Positions 1-5,641 of a stretch of DNA of 9,261 nucleotides are shown here, piece after piece. How positions within the stretch are numbered: position 1 is the first letter of the stretch; the number at the start of each line of letters is the position of its first letter. The stretch spans positions 1 to 9,261 of the forward strand of contig JAFLJX010000083.1 in NCBI GenBank assembly GCA_022712785.1, read 5' to 3'. The translations under genes and the position numbers were made by a program. A model generated the notes under the pieces. It made no database searches. It saw only the letters and a program-made list of their open reading frames with translations, and was not told the DNA's origin. This DNA comes from Mycoplasmatota bacterium (GTDB taxonomy: Bacteria > Bacillota_I > Bacilli_A > Izemoplasmatales > Izemoplasmataceae).

Positions 1-642
1 GAAGAAGGAACTATTAGAATTTACTATAAAGAATGTAATTTTGTACTTGATAAGAAAAACAAAGAAAAGAAAAAACAATTAATTAACGCAATGTATATGC
101 CAGAGATGGTATTAAAAGCTGATTTGGAAGATTACAAAACTAACACAAATAACAGAATGGAAATTTACAAATACATGATGAGGTTTATTAACTTCTTAGA
201 AAGAGGAGAAGTTATGAATGGGATGTATTTAACTGGATTATATCAACAGGGTAAAACTTATACATTAGCCGCGCTTGCCAAAGAATTGACTAAAAGAAAC
301 TATAGTGTGATCCTTGCTTATTACCCTGATTTATCAAGAGAAGTTAAATCAACTATTAGTAGTGGTGGATTAGAAGTTTTAATAAATAAATTAAAAGTTG
401 TTGATGTATTAATGTTAGATGATATTGGTGGAGAAGCACAAAGTTCATGGGTCAGAGACGAAGTATTAGGTCCGATTCTACAACATAGATTATTAGATAA
501 CAAACCAACATTTTTCTCATCAAATGTAACACTAAAAGATTTACCAACGTATATGCTTGCTAATAAACAGAAAGCGGAAGAGATGAAAGCTTATAGAATT
601 TATGCAAGGATAAAATCATTAACAAAAGAGTTTAATATGTAA
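1..642 (+). CDS. dnaI: Primosomal protein DnaI, helicase loader (5'-truncated)
   Basis: This AAA+ ATPase loads the replicative DNA helicase onto DNA during initiation and restart. The reading frame is open from base 1, so the window shows 213 C-terminal residues. The ATG at base 91 is internal, because the preceding residues continue the family sequence. Visible residues include a Walker A loop GLYQQGKT (window residues 79-86, bases 235-258), a Walker B strand LMLDDIG (about bases 406-429), the SSWVRDEVLGPIL stretch typical of DnaI, a sensor-1-like PTFFSSN, and a C-terminal RIYARIKSL that matches the sensor-2/arginine region. B. subtilis DnaI is about 311 residues, so roughly 95-100 residues, including the zinc-binding helicase-interaction domain, lie upstream. 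The Walker A loop has Gln at the position where most DnaI proteins have Gly (GxxGxGKT), but the essential GxxxxGKT remains. The stop is TAA. No terminator follows before the thrS promoter. Identification is by remembered family sequence and motifs. Confidence 0.93.
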   Translation, partial: EEGTIRIYYKECNFVLDKKNKEKKKQLINAMYMPEMVLKADLEDYKTNTNNRMEIYKYMMRFINFLERGEVMNGMYLTGLYQQGKTYTLAALAKELTKRNYSVILAYYPDLSREVKSTISSGGLEVLINKLKVVDVLMLDDIGGEAQSSWVRDEVLGPILQHRLLDNKPTFFSSNVTLKDLPTYMLANKQKAEEMKAYRIYARIKSLTKEFNM

Positions 643-648
643 TAAGAT

Positions 649-676
649 TTGACAATATAATAAAAAGTATTATAAT
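649..676 (+). promoter_or_regulatory. Sigma-A type promoter of the thrS T-box leader
   Basis: A perfect -35 hexamer TTGACA (649-654) is separated by 16 bp from a perfect -10 hexamer TATAAT (671-676). The predicted transcription start is near 683-685, just upstream of the T-box Stem I. The -35 begins only 6 bases after the dnaI stop codon. There is no TGn extended -10, unlike the other promoters of this window. Spacing is one base below the 17 bp optimum. Confidence 0.85.
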
Positions 677-683
677 TATATTA

Positions 684-901
684 ATTACTGTGATAAGGAC
701 ACAATTATTTAGGTACGTAAATCAAGCGAAGTAGAGATGGTGTGAGCTACTATTTATATCTAAAGAATTACTCCCTTTGAGTAGGGCTCGAAAGAGACCC
801 CCGCTATCCGCGTTAAAAGTTTGAGTGCTAGAATTTATTCTAGAACATAGGTGGTACCACGGATTTCATATTTCGTCCTTATTTTTAAGGGCGATTTTTT
901 T
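684..901 (+). promoter_or_regulatory. T-box riboswitch leader controlling thrS
   Basis: This leader senses uncharged tRNA-Thr and lets transcription continue into thrS when charging is low. The T-box sequence AGGTGGTACCACGG is at 849-862. Its bulge reads UGGU at 852-855, which would pair with an ACCA tRNA end. Stem I can be drawn with AAGG/CCTT (695-698/774-777), TTTAG/CTAAA (708-712/760-764), GTAAAT/ATTTAT (717-722/752-757) and an apical AGTAG/CTACT (730-734/747-751) closing a GATGGTGTGA-like loop. The 3' side of the specifier loop is GAATTACTC (765-773), and the likely threonine specifier is ACU at 770-772. A Stem II hairpin, GGGCTC-GAAA-GAG-A-CCC, lies at 784-800. The conserved linker follows at 801-827, and a Stem III hairpin CTAGAA-TTTA-TTCTAG sits at 828-843. 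The antiterminator pairs AGG (849-851) with CCT (877-879) and ACG (859-861) with CGT (874-876), which excludes the terminator. The folding was done by hand. The family assignment is secure; the exact specifier is less so. Confidence 0.93.
873..901 (+). terminator. T-box attenuator (intrinsic terminator)
   Basis: Stem strands TCGTCCTTA (873-881) and TAAGGGCGA (886-894) form a 9-bp hairpin with one G-T wobble and a TTTT loop, followed by seven T residues (895-901). The 5' strand bases 874-879 are the same bases that complete the T-box antiterminator. The two structures are therefore mutually exclusive, as expected for T-box transcription attenuation. Confidence 0.9.
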
Positions 902-942
902 ATTTTATATGTTAAAAAAGAATAAAGAGAAGAGGAATAAAA

Positions 943-2865
943 ATGATTAAAATAACATTTCCTGATGGAACAATTAAAGAATTTGAAAAAGGTATTTCTA
1001 TTGAAGGAATCGCTGGAAGTATTTCTTCAGGCTTAAGAAAACAAAGTGTTGCTGGATATATTGACGGTGAATTATACGACCTTAATAGACCGATTTTAAA
1101 CGATGGTACGATAAAGATTATTACTAAAAAGGATCAAGAAGCTTTTAGTGTTTTAAATCATAGTGCTGCTCATTTATTAGCTCAAGCAGTTAAAAGATTA
1201 TATCCTAATGCTAAATTTGGTGTTGGACCAGATATTAGAGAAGGTTTCTATTATGACATAGACGCCGGAGAAGTAATAAAAGAAGAAGATTTAATTAAGA
1301 TTGAAAAAATGATGAAAAGAATATCTCAAGAACAAATAGTTATCACAAGAAGTGAACTTTCAAAAGAAGATGCTCTTGAATTCTTTAAAGATGATAAATA
1401 TAAAGTAGAATTAATCACTGACTTACCAAAAGGTGAAGTAATTAGTTTATATAACCAAGGTGAATTTACAGATTTATGTCGTGGTGGACATATCGGTAGT
1501 ACTAAAAACATTAGATTCTTTAAACTATTATCACTTGCCGGTGCATATTGGAGAGGTGATAGTAAAAGAGACATGTTACAGAGAATTTATGGTACTGCAT
1601 GGTTTACAGAAGAAGATTTAAAAAGACATCTTCAAGTACTCGCAGAAAGAAAAGAAAGAGATCACCGTAAATTAGGAAGAGAATTAAAAATATTTGAATT
1701 ATCAAACGATGCTGGACAAGGTCTTGCAATGTGGCTTCCTAATGGGTATACAGTTAGAAAAGTGTTAGAAGATTATGTTTATAAGCTAGAGAAAAAAGCA
1801 GGTTATCTACATATTTCTACACCTATGCTTGGAACTAAAAGATTATATGAAATTAGTGGACACTGGGATCATTACAGAGAAAATATGTTCCCTGTAATGG
1901 AAAGAGACGGAGAAACATTTGTTTTACGTCCAATGAGTTGCCCTCATCATATGATTGTATATAAATCAGATTTAAGAAGTTATCGTGATCTACCAATTAG
2001 ATACGCAGAAATAGTAACTCAACATCGTTATGAAGCAAGTGGATCTTTAACTGGACTTGAAAGAGTTAGAGCAATGACTCTAACTGATGCTCATCTTTTT
2101 GTTAGAGAAGATCAAATTAAAAAAGAAGTTCTTGATGCGTATAACTTAATTCTTCAAGCAATTGACGATTTAGGATTAGAAATAGAATATGTAGAACTTG
2201 CATTAAGAGATAAAGATAAAGGTAAATTCCATGATGATGATAAATTGTGGGACATGGCAGAAGATTTATTAAAAGAATTACTTAAAGAAGAAAATATTGA
2301 ACACACAGAAATGATTGGGGAAGCAGCATTTTATGGACCTAAAATTGATATTCAAGTCCGTACAGCTATGGGACATGTTATTACAATGAGTACAGTTCAA
2401 TTAGACTTCTTACTTCCAGAAAGATTTGATTTAAACTACATCGGAAGTGATGGAGAAAAACATCGTCCTGTTGTAATTCATAGAGGATTAATTTCTACTT
2501 GGGAAAGATTAATGTCGATTCTATTAGAACAATATAAAGGTGCATTCCCTACATGGTTAAGCCCAGTTCAAATCAAGGTAATACCTGTTTCTTTAGACGC
2601 ACATGGATCTTATGCTAAGAAATTAAACGACCTATTTATTGATTATGATTTACGTAGTGAGCTTGATATGAGAGAAGAAAAACTTGGATATAAAATCAGA
2701 GATGCACAAACATTAAAAATTCCTTATCAACTAGTAGTTGGAGACAATGAAGTTGATGAGAATTTAGTTACATACAGAAAACATGGTTCTAAAGAACAAA
2801 CAACTGTATTAGTAGACGACTTTATTTCAATGCTTCAAAAAGAAATAATTTCAAAAGGAAAATAA
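943..2865 (+). CDS. thrS: Threonyl-tRNA synthetase
   Basis: This class II synthetase charges tRNA-Thr with threonine in the cytoplasm. At 640 residues it is full length (E. coli has 642). Domains in order are an N-terminal TGS domain (about 1-62), the editing domain (about 65-225), the class II catalytic core (about 240-535) and the anticodon-binding domain (about 540-635). Editing residues H73, H77, C179 and H183 are present (HSAAH and CRGGH), so Ser-tRNA-Thr proofreading should work. The catalytic zinc ligands are C333 (MSCPHH), H384 (DAHLF) and H513 (VIHRG). Motif 2 arginine R362 lies in QHRYEASGS. The ATG at 943 has an AGAGGA ribosome binding site ending 6 bases upstream, and the protein starts directly with the TGS fold. 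The gene is transcribed from its own promoter through the T-box leader, and probably also receives some read-through from dnaI. It ends with TAA and a shared bidirectional terminator. I see no anomaly in the coding sequence. Confidence 0.98.
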   Translation: MIKITFPDGTIKEFEKGISIEGIAGSISSGLRKQSVAGYIDGELYDLNRPILNDGTIKIITKKDQEAFSVLNHSAAHLLAQAVKRLYPNAKFGVGPDIREGFYYDIDAGEVIKEEDLIKIEKMMKRISQEQIVITRSELSKEDALEFFKDDKYKVELITDLPKGEVISLYNQGEFTDLCRGGHIGSTKNIRFFKLLSLAGAYWRGDSKRDMLQRIYGTAWFTEEDLKRHLQVLAERKERDHRKLGRELKIFELSNDAGQGLAMWLPNGYTVRKVLEDYVYKLEKKAGYLHISTPMLGTKRLYEISGHWDHYRENMFPVMERDGETFVLRPMSCPHHMIVYKSDLRSYRDLPIRYAEIVTQHRYEASGSLTGLERVRAMTLTDAHLFVREDQIKKEVLDAYNLILQAIDDLGLEIEYVELALRDKDKGKFHDDDKLWDMAEDLLKELLKEENIEHTEMIGEAAFYGPKIDIQVRTAMGHVITMSTVQLDFLLPERFDLNYIGSDGEKHRPVVIHRGLISTWERLMSILLEQYKGAFPTWLSPVQIKVIPVSLDAHGSYAKKLNDLFIDYDLRSELDMREEKLGYKIRDAQTLKIPYQLVVGDNEVDENLVTYRKHGSKEQTTVLVDDFISMLQKEIISKGK

Positions 2866-2885
2866 TATTACATACACATAATAAT

Positions 2886-2908
2886 AAAAGCACTCAACGA
2901 GTGCTTTT
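2886..2908. terminator. Bidirectional terminator between thrS and rqcH
   Basis: A perfect 10-bp inverted repeat, AAAAGCACTC (2886-2895) and GAGTGCTTTT (2899-2908), encloses an AAC loop. On the plus strand it runs into TTTTATTTTCTTTT and should stop thrS transcripts. On the minus strand it runs into TTTTATTATTAT and should stop rqcH transcripts. The rqcH stop codon (minus-strand TAA, 2909-2907) overlaps the stem, so the two converging genes share one terminator with almost no spare sequence. Confidence 0.9.
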
Positions 2909-4574
2909 ATTTTCTTTTAAGGTTCAAAATGAGATCTTCATCTGGATCAATGTAAATCGTTTTATTGTTTTTATATGTTACAAAACTATTGATTTTACCA
3001 GGTACTTTCTTAATATATCTAACTTCAACGTAATCCACAGGTACACTGCTAGATCCTCTAAGTTTAGAGAAATAAGAAGCAAGTTGTGACGCTGTCCTAA
3101 TATTAGTTTCACTAAGAGGCTGGATTTTTCTAACAACAACATGGCTTCCAGGAGCTCCTTTTACATGGAACCACACTTCATTATGTTTGGCTAGTTTATG
3201 TGTTATATACTCGTTTTGAATATTGTTTTTACCAACTAGTATTTCAGTACCTTCTTCATCATAATATGTTTCAAAGTTTGGTTTCTTTTTCCTTTTTGGT
3301 TTAACTAGTTTTTGTTTTAGATATCTTTTTTCTATTAATTCATCTTTTATTTCTTCAATATCTTTTAAAGATGCATTCTGAACTTGGTGAAGTAATAATT
3401 CAAAATATTTCATTTCCTTATTTGCTTCTCTGATTTGTCTATTAATGTAGGGTATACTCGTTTTTAGTTTTTTATACTTCTTAAAATATTTTTCGCTATT
3501 TTGAACTGGTGATTTTTTGATATCTAAATCAATAGTTACTTCTGTATTATCATAATAATTTAGACATTTTAATACACTATCACCTTTAGTTATATTGTAA
3601 AGATTAGCTTGAATTAATTCTCCTTTAATTTTATATTTGTCTCTTGTGGAAGTGTTGATTAAATCTTTATTTAATTTTTCAATTTTTGTTTTTGCTTTAG
3701 ATATATGATTTTTAATAAATTTAACTATATCTTTTGATTTTTGTTTAATTATATCAATTGAATCTCTTTCATAATAATATCTGTCTAGTAATTCATTGAC
3801 TGAATCAAATTCTTTTGAAACTCCTTCTAAATGATTTAGTGATGTGAAATAGAAATAGTCTTTTCTAGAATTGATAATTTGGGGGTTTGACTCCTCTAGG
3901 ATTGTATCAAAGATTTCTTTAATTGGTGTTTCAGATTTGTTAAAGCGATAAATAATTTCTCTCGCAAGTAGGGGAGAAAATCCTATAAAGCTATCTAAAA
4001 ATGATTTTTCATTTATGTTTTTTGGTATAGATAAATTTTTATCTCTTAACGGTTTATTGTATGGATCTATTTTATTAGTGCTTGGTATTTCATAAACAGC
4101 ACCAGGGAATATTGTTCTATCTTTTCCGTCAAAAGGCATAACCTTTTTAATAGCGTCTAATATCTTGAAATTTTCATCAGTTATAATTAAATTAGAGTGT
4201 CTCCCCATCACCTCGAAAATCAACTTTTTAATCGACATATCTCCAAGTTCATTTCTTTTTCTTATATCAAAAATAATGATGCGGTCATTCGATATTTGAG
4301 ATACTTTTTCGATTATCCCTCCCTCTAAATGTTTCCTTAAAAACATACAAAAAGCAGGAGGAGTACTTGGCTTCTCATACACCATTTTTGATAGATGGAT
4401 GCGTGAATAGCTCGGAGAACTACTTATTAACAACTGATTTTTTACTGACTTTGCATTAATTATAAACAATAAATCATATTTAGAAAGCTGATAGATTTTG
4501 TTTATTCTACCAGTCAATATTGTTTCATTCAATTCACTTGTTACTTTTCTTAAAATATTTCCATCAAAACTCAT
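2907..4574 (-). CDS. rqcH: Ribosome-associated quality control factor RqcH (NFACT/FbpA family)
   Basis: RqcH binds stalled, split 50S subunits carrying peptidyl-tRNA and drives C-terminal alanine tailing, which marks the nascent chain for proteolysis. It was earlier annotated as a fibronectin-binding protein (FbpA/YloA). The product has 555 residues from the ATG at 4574. It contains an NFACT-N domain (about 1-185, with SFDG, SSPSYSR, PPAFCMFLRKHLEGG and EVMGRHSNLI), a helix-hairpin-helix region (about 190-230), a long charged coiled coil (about 265-420) and an NFACT-R domain (about 430-545, with WFHVKGAPGSHVVVR). The Asp-Arg pair needed for tRNA recruitment is at D97-R98 with this start, the same numbering as in characterised bacterial RqcH. 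A GTG at 4583 would add three residues, but it lies inside the ribosome binding site, and the family begins MSFDG. Transcription is convergent with thrS and divergent from gmk. The rqcH-gmk-rpoZ neighbourhood matches the B. subtilis yloA region. Confidence 0.96.
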   Translation of the reverse strand: MSFDGNILRKVTSELNETILTGRINKIYQLSKYDLLFIINAKSVKNQLLISSSPSYSRIHLSKMVYEKPSTPPAFCMFLRKHLEGGIIEKVSQISNDRIIIFDIRKRNELGDMSIKKLIFEVMGRHSNLIITDENFKILDAIKKVMPFDGKDRTIFPGAVYEIPSTNKIDPYNKPLRDKNLSIPKNINEKSFLDSFIGFSPLLAREIIYRFNKSETPIKEIFDTILEESNPQIINSRKDYFYFTSLNHLEGVSKEFDSVNELLDRYYYERDSIDIIKQKSKDIVKFIKNHISKAKTKIEKLNKDLINTSTRDKYKIKGELIQANLYNITKGDSVLKCLNYYDNTEVTIDLDIKKSPVQNSEKYFKKYKKLKTSIPYINRQIREANKEMKYFELLLHQVQNASLKDIEEIKDELIEKRYLKQKLVKPKRKKKPNFETYYDEEGTEILVGKNNIQNEYITHKLAKHNEVWFHVKGAPGSHVVVRKIQPLSETNIRTASQLASYFSKLRGSSSVPVDYVEVRYIKKVPGKINSFVTYKNNKTIYIDPDEDLILNLKRK

Positions 4575-4578
4575 AGTA

Positions 4579-4585
4579 ATCACCC
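4579..4585 (-). promoter_or_regulatory. Ribosome binding site that decides the rqcH start
   Basis: On the minus strand GGGTGAT (4585 down to 4579) matches the GGTGAT end of the anti-Shine-Dalgarno complement. Four bases (TACT) separate it from the ATG at 4574. The alternative GTG start (4583-4581) is part of this element and has no site of its own upstream, which favours the ATG. Confidence 0.7.
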
Positions 4586-4590
4586 AGTTT

Positions 4591-4599
4591 ATTATAACA
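4591..4599 (-). promoter_or_regulatory. Candidate extended -10 promoter of rqcH
   Basis: On the minus strand TGTTATAAT (4599 down to 4591) gives a perfect -10 hexamer with a TGn extension. I see no good -35 hexamer 16-18 bp upstream, only a T-run. The predicted start near 4584 would leave a leader of only about 10 bases. In DNA this AT-rich a -10 match can occur by chance, so the call is tentative. Confidence 0.5.
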
Positions 4600-4633
4600 T
4601 AACTTAAAATAATAAAAAAAATGTTTTTAAATA

Positions 4634-4663
4634 CTTACATTTCGCCCCTAAAAGTGTTATGAT
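4634..4663 (+). promoter_or_regulatory. Promoter of the gmk-rpoZ operon
   Basis: The -10 TATGAT (4658-4663) differs from consensus at one base and carries a TGn extension (TGT, 4655-4657). A 4-of-6 -35 match, CTTACA (4634-4639), lies 18 bp upstream. The predicted start is near 4670, leaving about a 40-base leader before the gmk ATG. I see no riboswitch or attenuator in that leader. Confidence 0.65.
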
Positions 4664-4711
4664 ATATATTAATTAAATATATAATCTAAGAACAAGGAGG
4701 GACATTGATAG

Positions 4712-5332
4712 ATGAAACTCAATGAACGCGGTTTACTAATAGTTATAAGTGGTCCTTCGGGAGTCGGTAAGGGTACTGTTAGGAAAGCATTATTTGAAAT
4801 GGAAGGTCATGATTTAGTTTATTCAACATCTATGACAACTAGATCTCCTCGTGAAGGAGAAGTTGATGGCGTTGACTACTACTTTGTCTCAAAAGAAGAA
4901 TTTGAGCAAAGAATCAAAGATGATAAATTTTTAGAATATGCAAAGTTCGTAGGAAATTACTATGGAACTCCTAAAGATAAAGTAGAAGAACAAATGGCTC
5001 TTGGGAAAGAAGTAGTTCTTGAAATTGAAGTTCAAGGTGCTGCCCAAGTAAGAGAAAGAGCCAGAGATGGAGTATTTATCTTTATCGCACCACCTAATAA
5101 AGAAGCTTTATATAGAAGATTACTTAGAAGAGGAACCGAAGGCGCAAAAACCATTCAGAAAAGAATGGATAAAGCTGATAGAGAATTTCCGCTTGCTCAT
5201 AAATATGATTATATAGTTGTTAATGATGAAGTAAGAAATGCTGCAGATAGAATAATGGCAATTGTTCGTGCAGAGCATGCGAAAACAGAAAGATCGATTT
5301 ATAAATACAGAGAAATGTTGGAGGTATATTAA
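4712..5332 (+). CDS. gmk: Guanylate kinase
   Basis: Gmk phosphorylates GMP (and dGMP) to GDP with ATP, an essential step of guanine nucleotide supply. The 206-residue product is the normal bacterial length. The P-loop GPSGVGKGT is at residues 14-22. The GMP-binding segment STSMTTRSPREGEVDGVDYY lies at 38-57 (R44, R47, Y56). Then come EYAKFVGNYYGTP (75-87), EIEVQGA (104-110) and a lid region around LLRRGTE (137-143). The start is fixed by in-frame TGA and TAG codons immediately before the ATG. A strong AAGGAGG (4694-4700) lies 11 bases upstream, slightly farther than ideal. Only three bases separate its stop from rpoZ, so the two are co-transcribed. In Firmicutes (known from B. subtilis) Gmk is inhibited by ppGpp; whether this one is cannot be judged by eye. 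Confidence 0.98.
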   Translation: MKLNERGLLIVISGPSGVGKGTVRKALFEMEGHDLVYSTSMTTRSPREGEVDGVDYYFVSKEEFEQRIKDDKFLEYAKFVGNYYGTPKDKVEEQMALGKEVVLEIEVQGAAQVRERARDGVFIFIAPPNKEALYRRLLRRGTEGAKTIQKRMDKADREFPLAHKYDYIVVNDEVRNAADRIMAIVRAEHAKTERSIYKYREMLEVY

Positions 5333-5335
5333 TAT

Positions 5336-5554
5336 ATGAAAAATGATGATGGATTACGTTATCCCTCAATTGATGACTTACTTACTAAAATAGATTCTAA
5401 ATATAAATTAGCTTATGCAGCTGCAAAAAGAGCTAAAATTATTAAAGAAGATGAGTATGTTGCAATTGACCCAAAATGTAGTAAGCCAGTTGGAATTGCC
5501 CTAGAGGAAATTTTAGCGGGAAAAGTACAAATTGACTTTGAAGAAAAAAAGTAG
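5336..5554 (+). CDS. rpoZ: RNA polymerase omega subunit
   Basis: Omega is a small subunit that helps fold and stabilise the beta-prime subunit of RNA polymerase. The 72-residue product carries the family signatures: the N-terminal YPSIDDLLTKIDSKYKLAYAAAKRA (residues 9-33) and the C-terminal KPVGIALEEILAGKV (50-64). The ribosome binding site GGAGG (5320-5324) lies inside the last codons of gmk, and the ATG follows the gmk TAA after three bases, which suggests translational coupling. The stop codon TAG (5552-5554) sits inside the 5' arm of the terminator. The gmk-rpoZ pair is a widely conserved gene order. Confidence 0.96.
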   Translation: MKNDDGLRYPSIDDLLTKIDSKYKLAYAAAKRAKIIKEDEYVAIDPKCSKPVGIALEEILAGKVQIDFEEKK

Positions 5555-5572
5555 ACCTAGTCTACTTTTTTT
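5544..5572 (+). terminator. Intrinsic terminator of the gmk-rpoZ operon
   Basis: The GC-containing stem GTAGAC (5551-5556) / GTCTAC (5560-5565) encloses a CTA loop. It is extended by seven A-T pairs between A5544-5550 and T5566-5572, giving a 13-bp hairpin with a T-tract. The rpoZ TAG stop is part of the stem. The flanking A-run means it could also terminate weakly on the minus strand, but no minus-strand gene enters here. Confidence 0.9.
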
Positions 5573-5601
5573 AATAATAACGATTTATTAACGTATATAT
5601 A

Positions 5602-5610
5602 TGTTATAAT
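5602..5610 (+). promoter_or_regulatory. Candidate extended -10 promoter of polC
   Basis: TGTTATAAT (5602-5610) is a perfect -10 hexamer with a TGn extension. No convincing -35 is present at 16-18 bp. The predicted start near 5617 lies after the rpoZ terminator (ending 5572) and about 25 bases before the polC ATG, which fits independent transcription of polC. Confidence 0.6.
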
Positions 5611-5641
5611 AATTACTAGAAAAAGTAATGGAGTGAGCCTC

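Noticed and set aside
770..782. ACTC-CCTTT-GAGT small hairpin overlapping the specifier region
   Set aside because: It competes with the T-box Stem I base pairing and is only four base pairs. The T-box fold explains the region better.
1326..1574. Antisense open frame inside thrS, and similar antisense frames in dnaI (321-503) and polC (5908-6141, 6214-6540, 7927-8211, 8747-8950)
   Set aside because: Each lies opposite a strongly conserved coding region, shows no recognisable protein family, and is expected by chance in AT-rich coding DNA.
2901..3089. Plus-strand 62-codon frame downstream of thrS
   Set aside because: It starts inside the bidirectional terminator and runs opposite the conserved NFACT-R domain of rqcH, so it is not a credible gene.
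4575..4711. Possible small gene, riboswitch or attenuator in the rqcH-gmk divergent gap
   Set aside because: Only promoter-like elements and the two ribosome binding sites are visible. There is no open frame with a start signal and no stable hairpin.
5612..5629. ATTACT / AGTAAT inverted repeat just upstream of the polC ribosome binding site, a possible operator or leader hairpin
   Set aside because: It is only six AT-rich base pairs with a six-base loop, and the predicted transcription start falls inside it, so it would not be fully transcribed. It is likely chance in AT-rich DNA.
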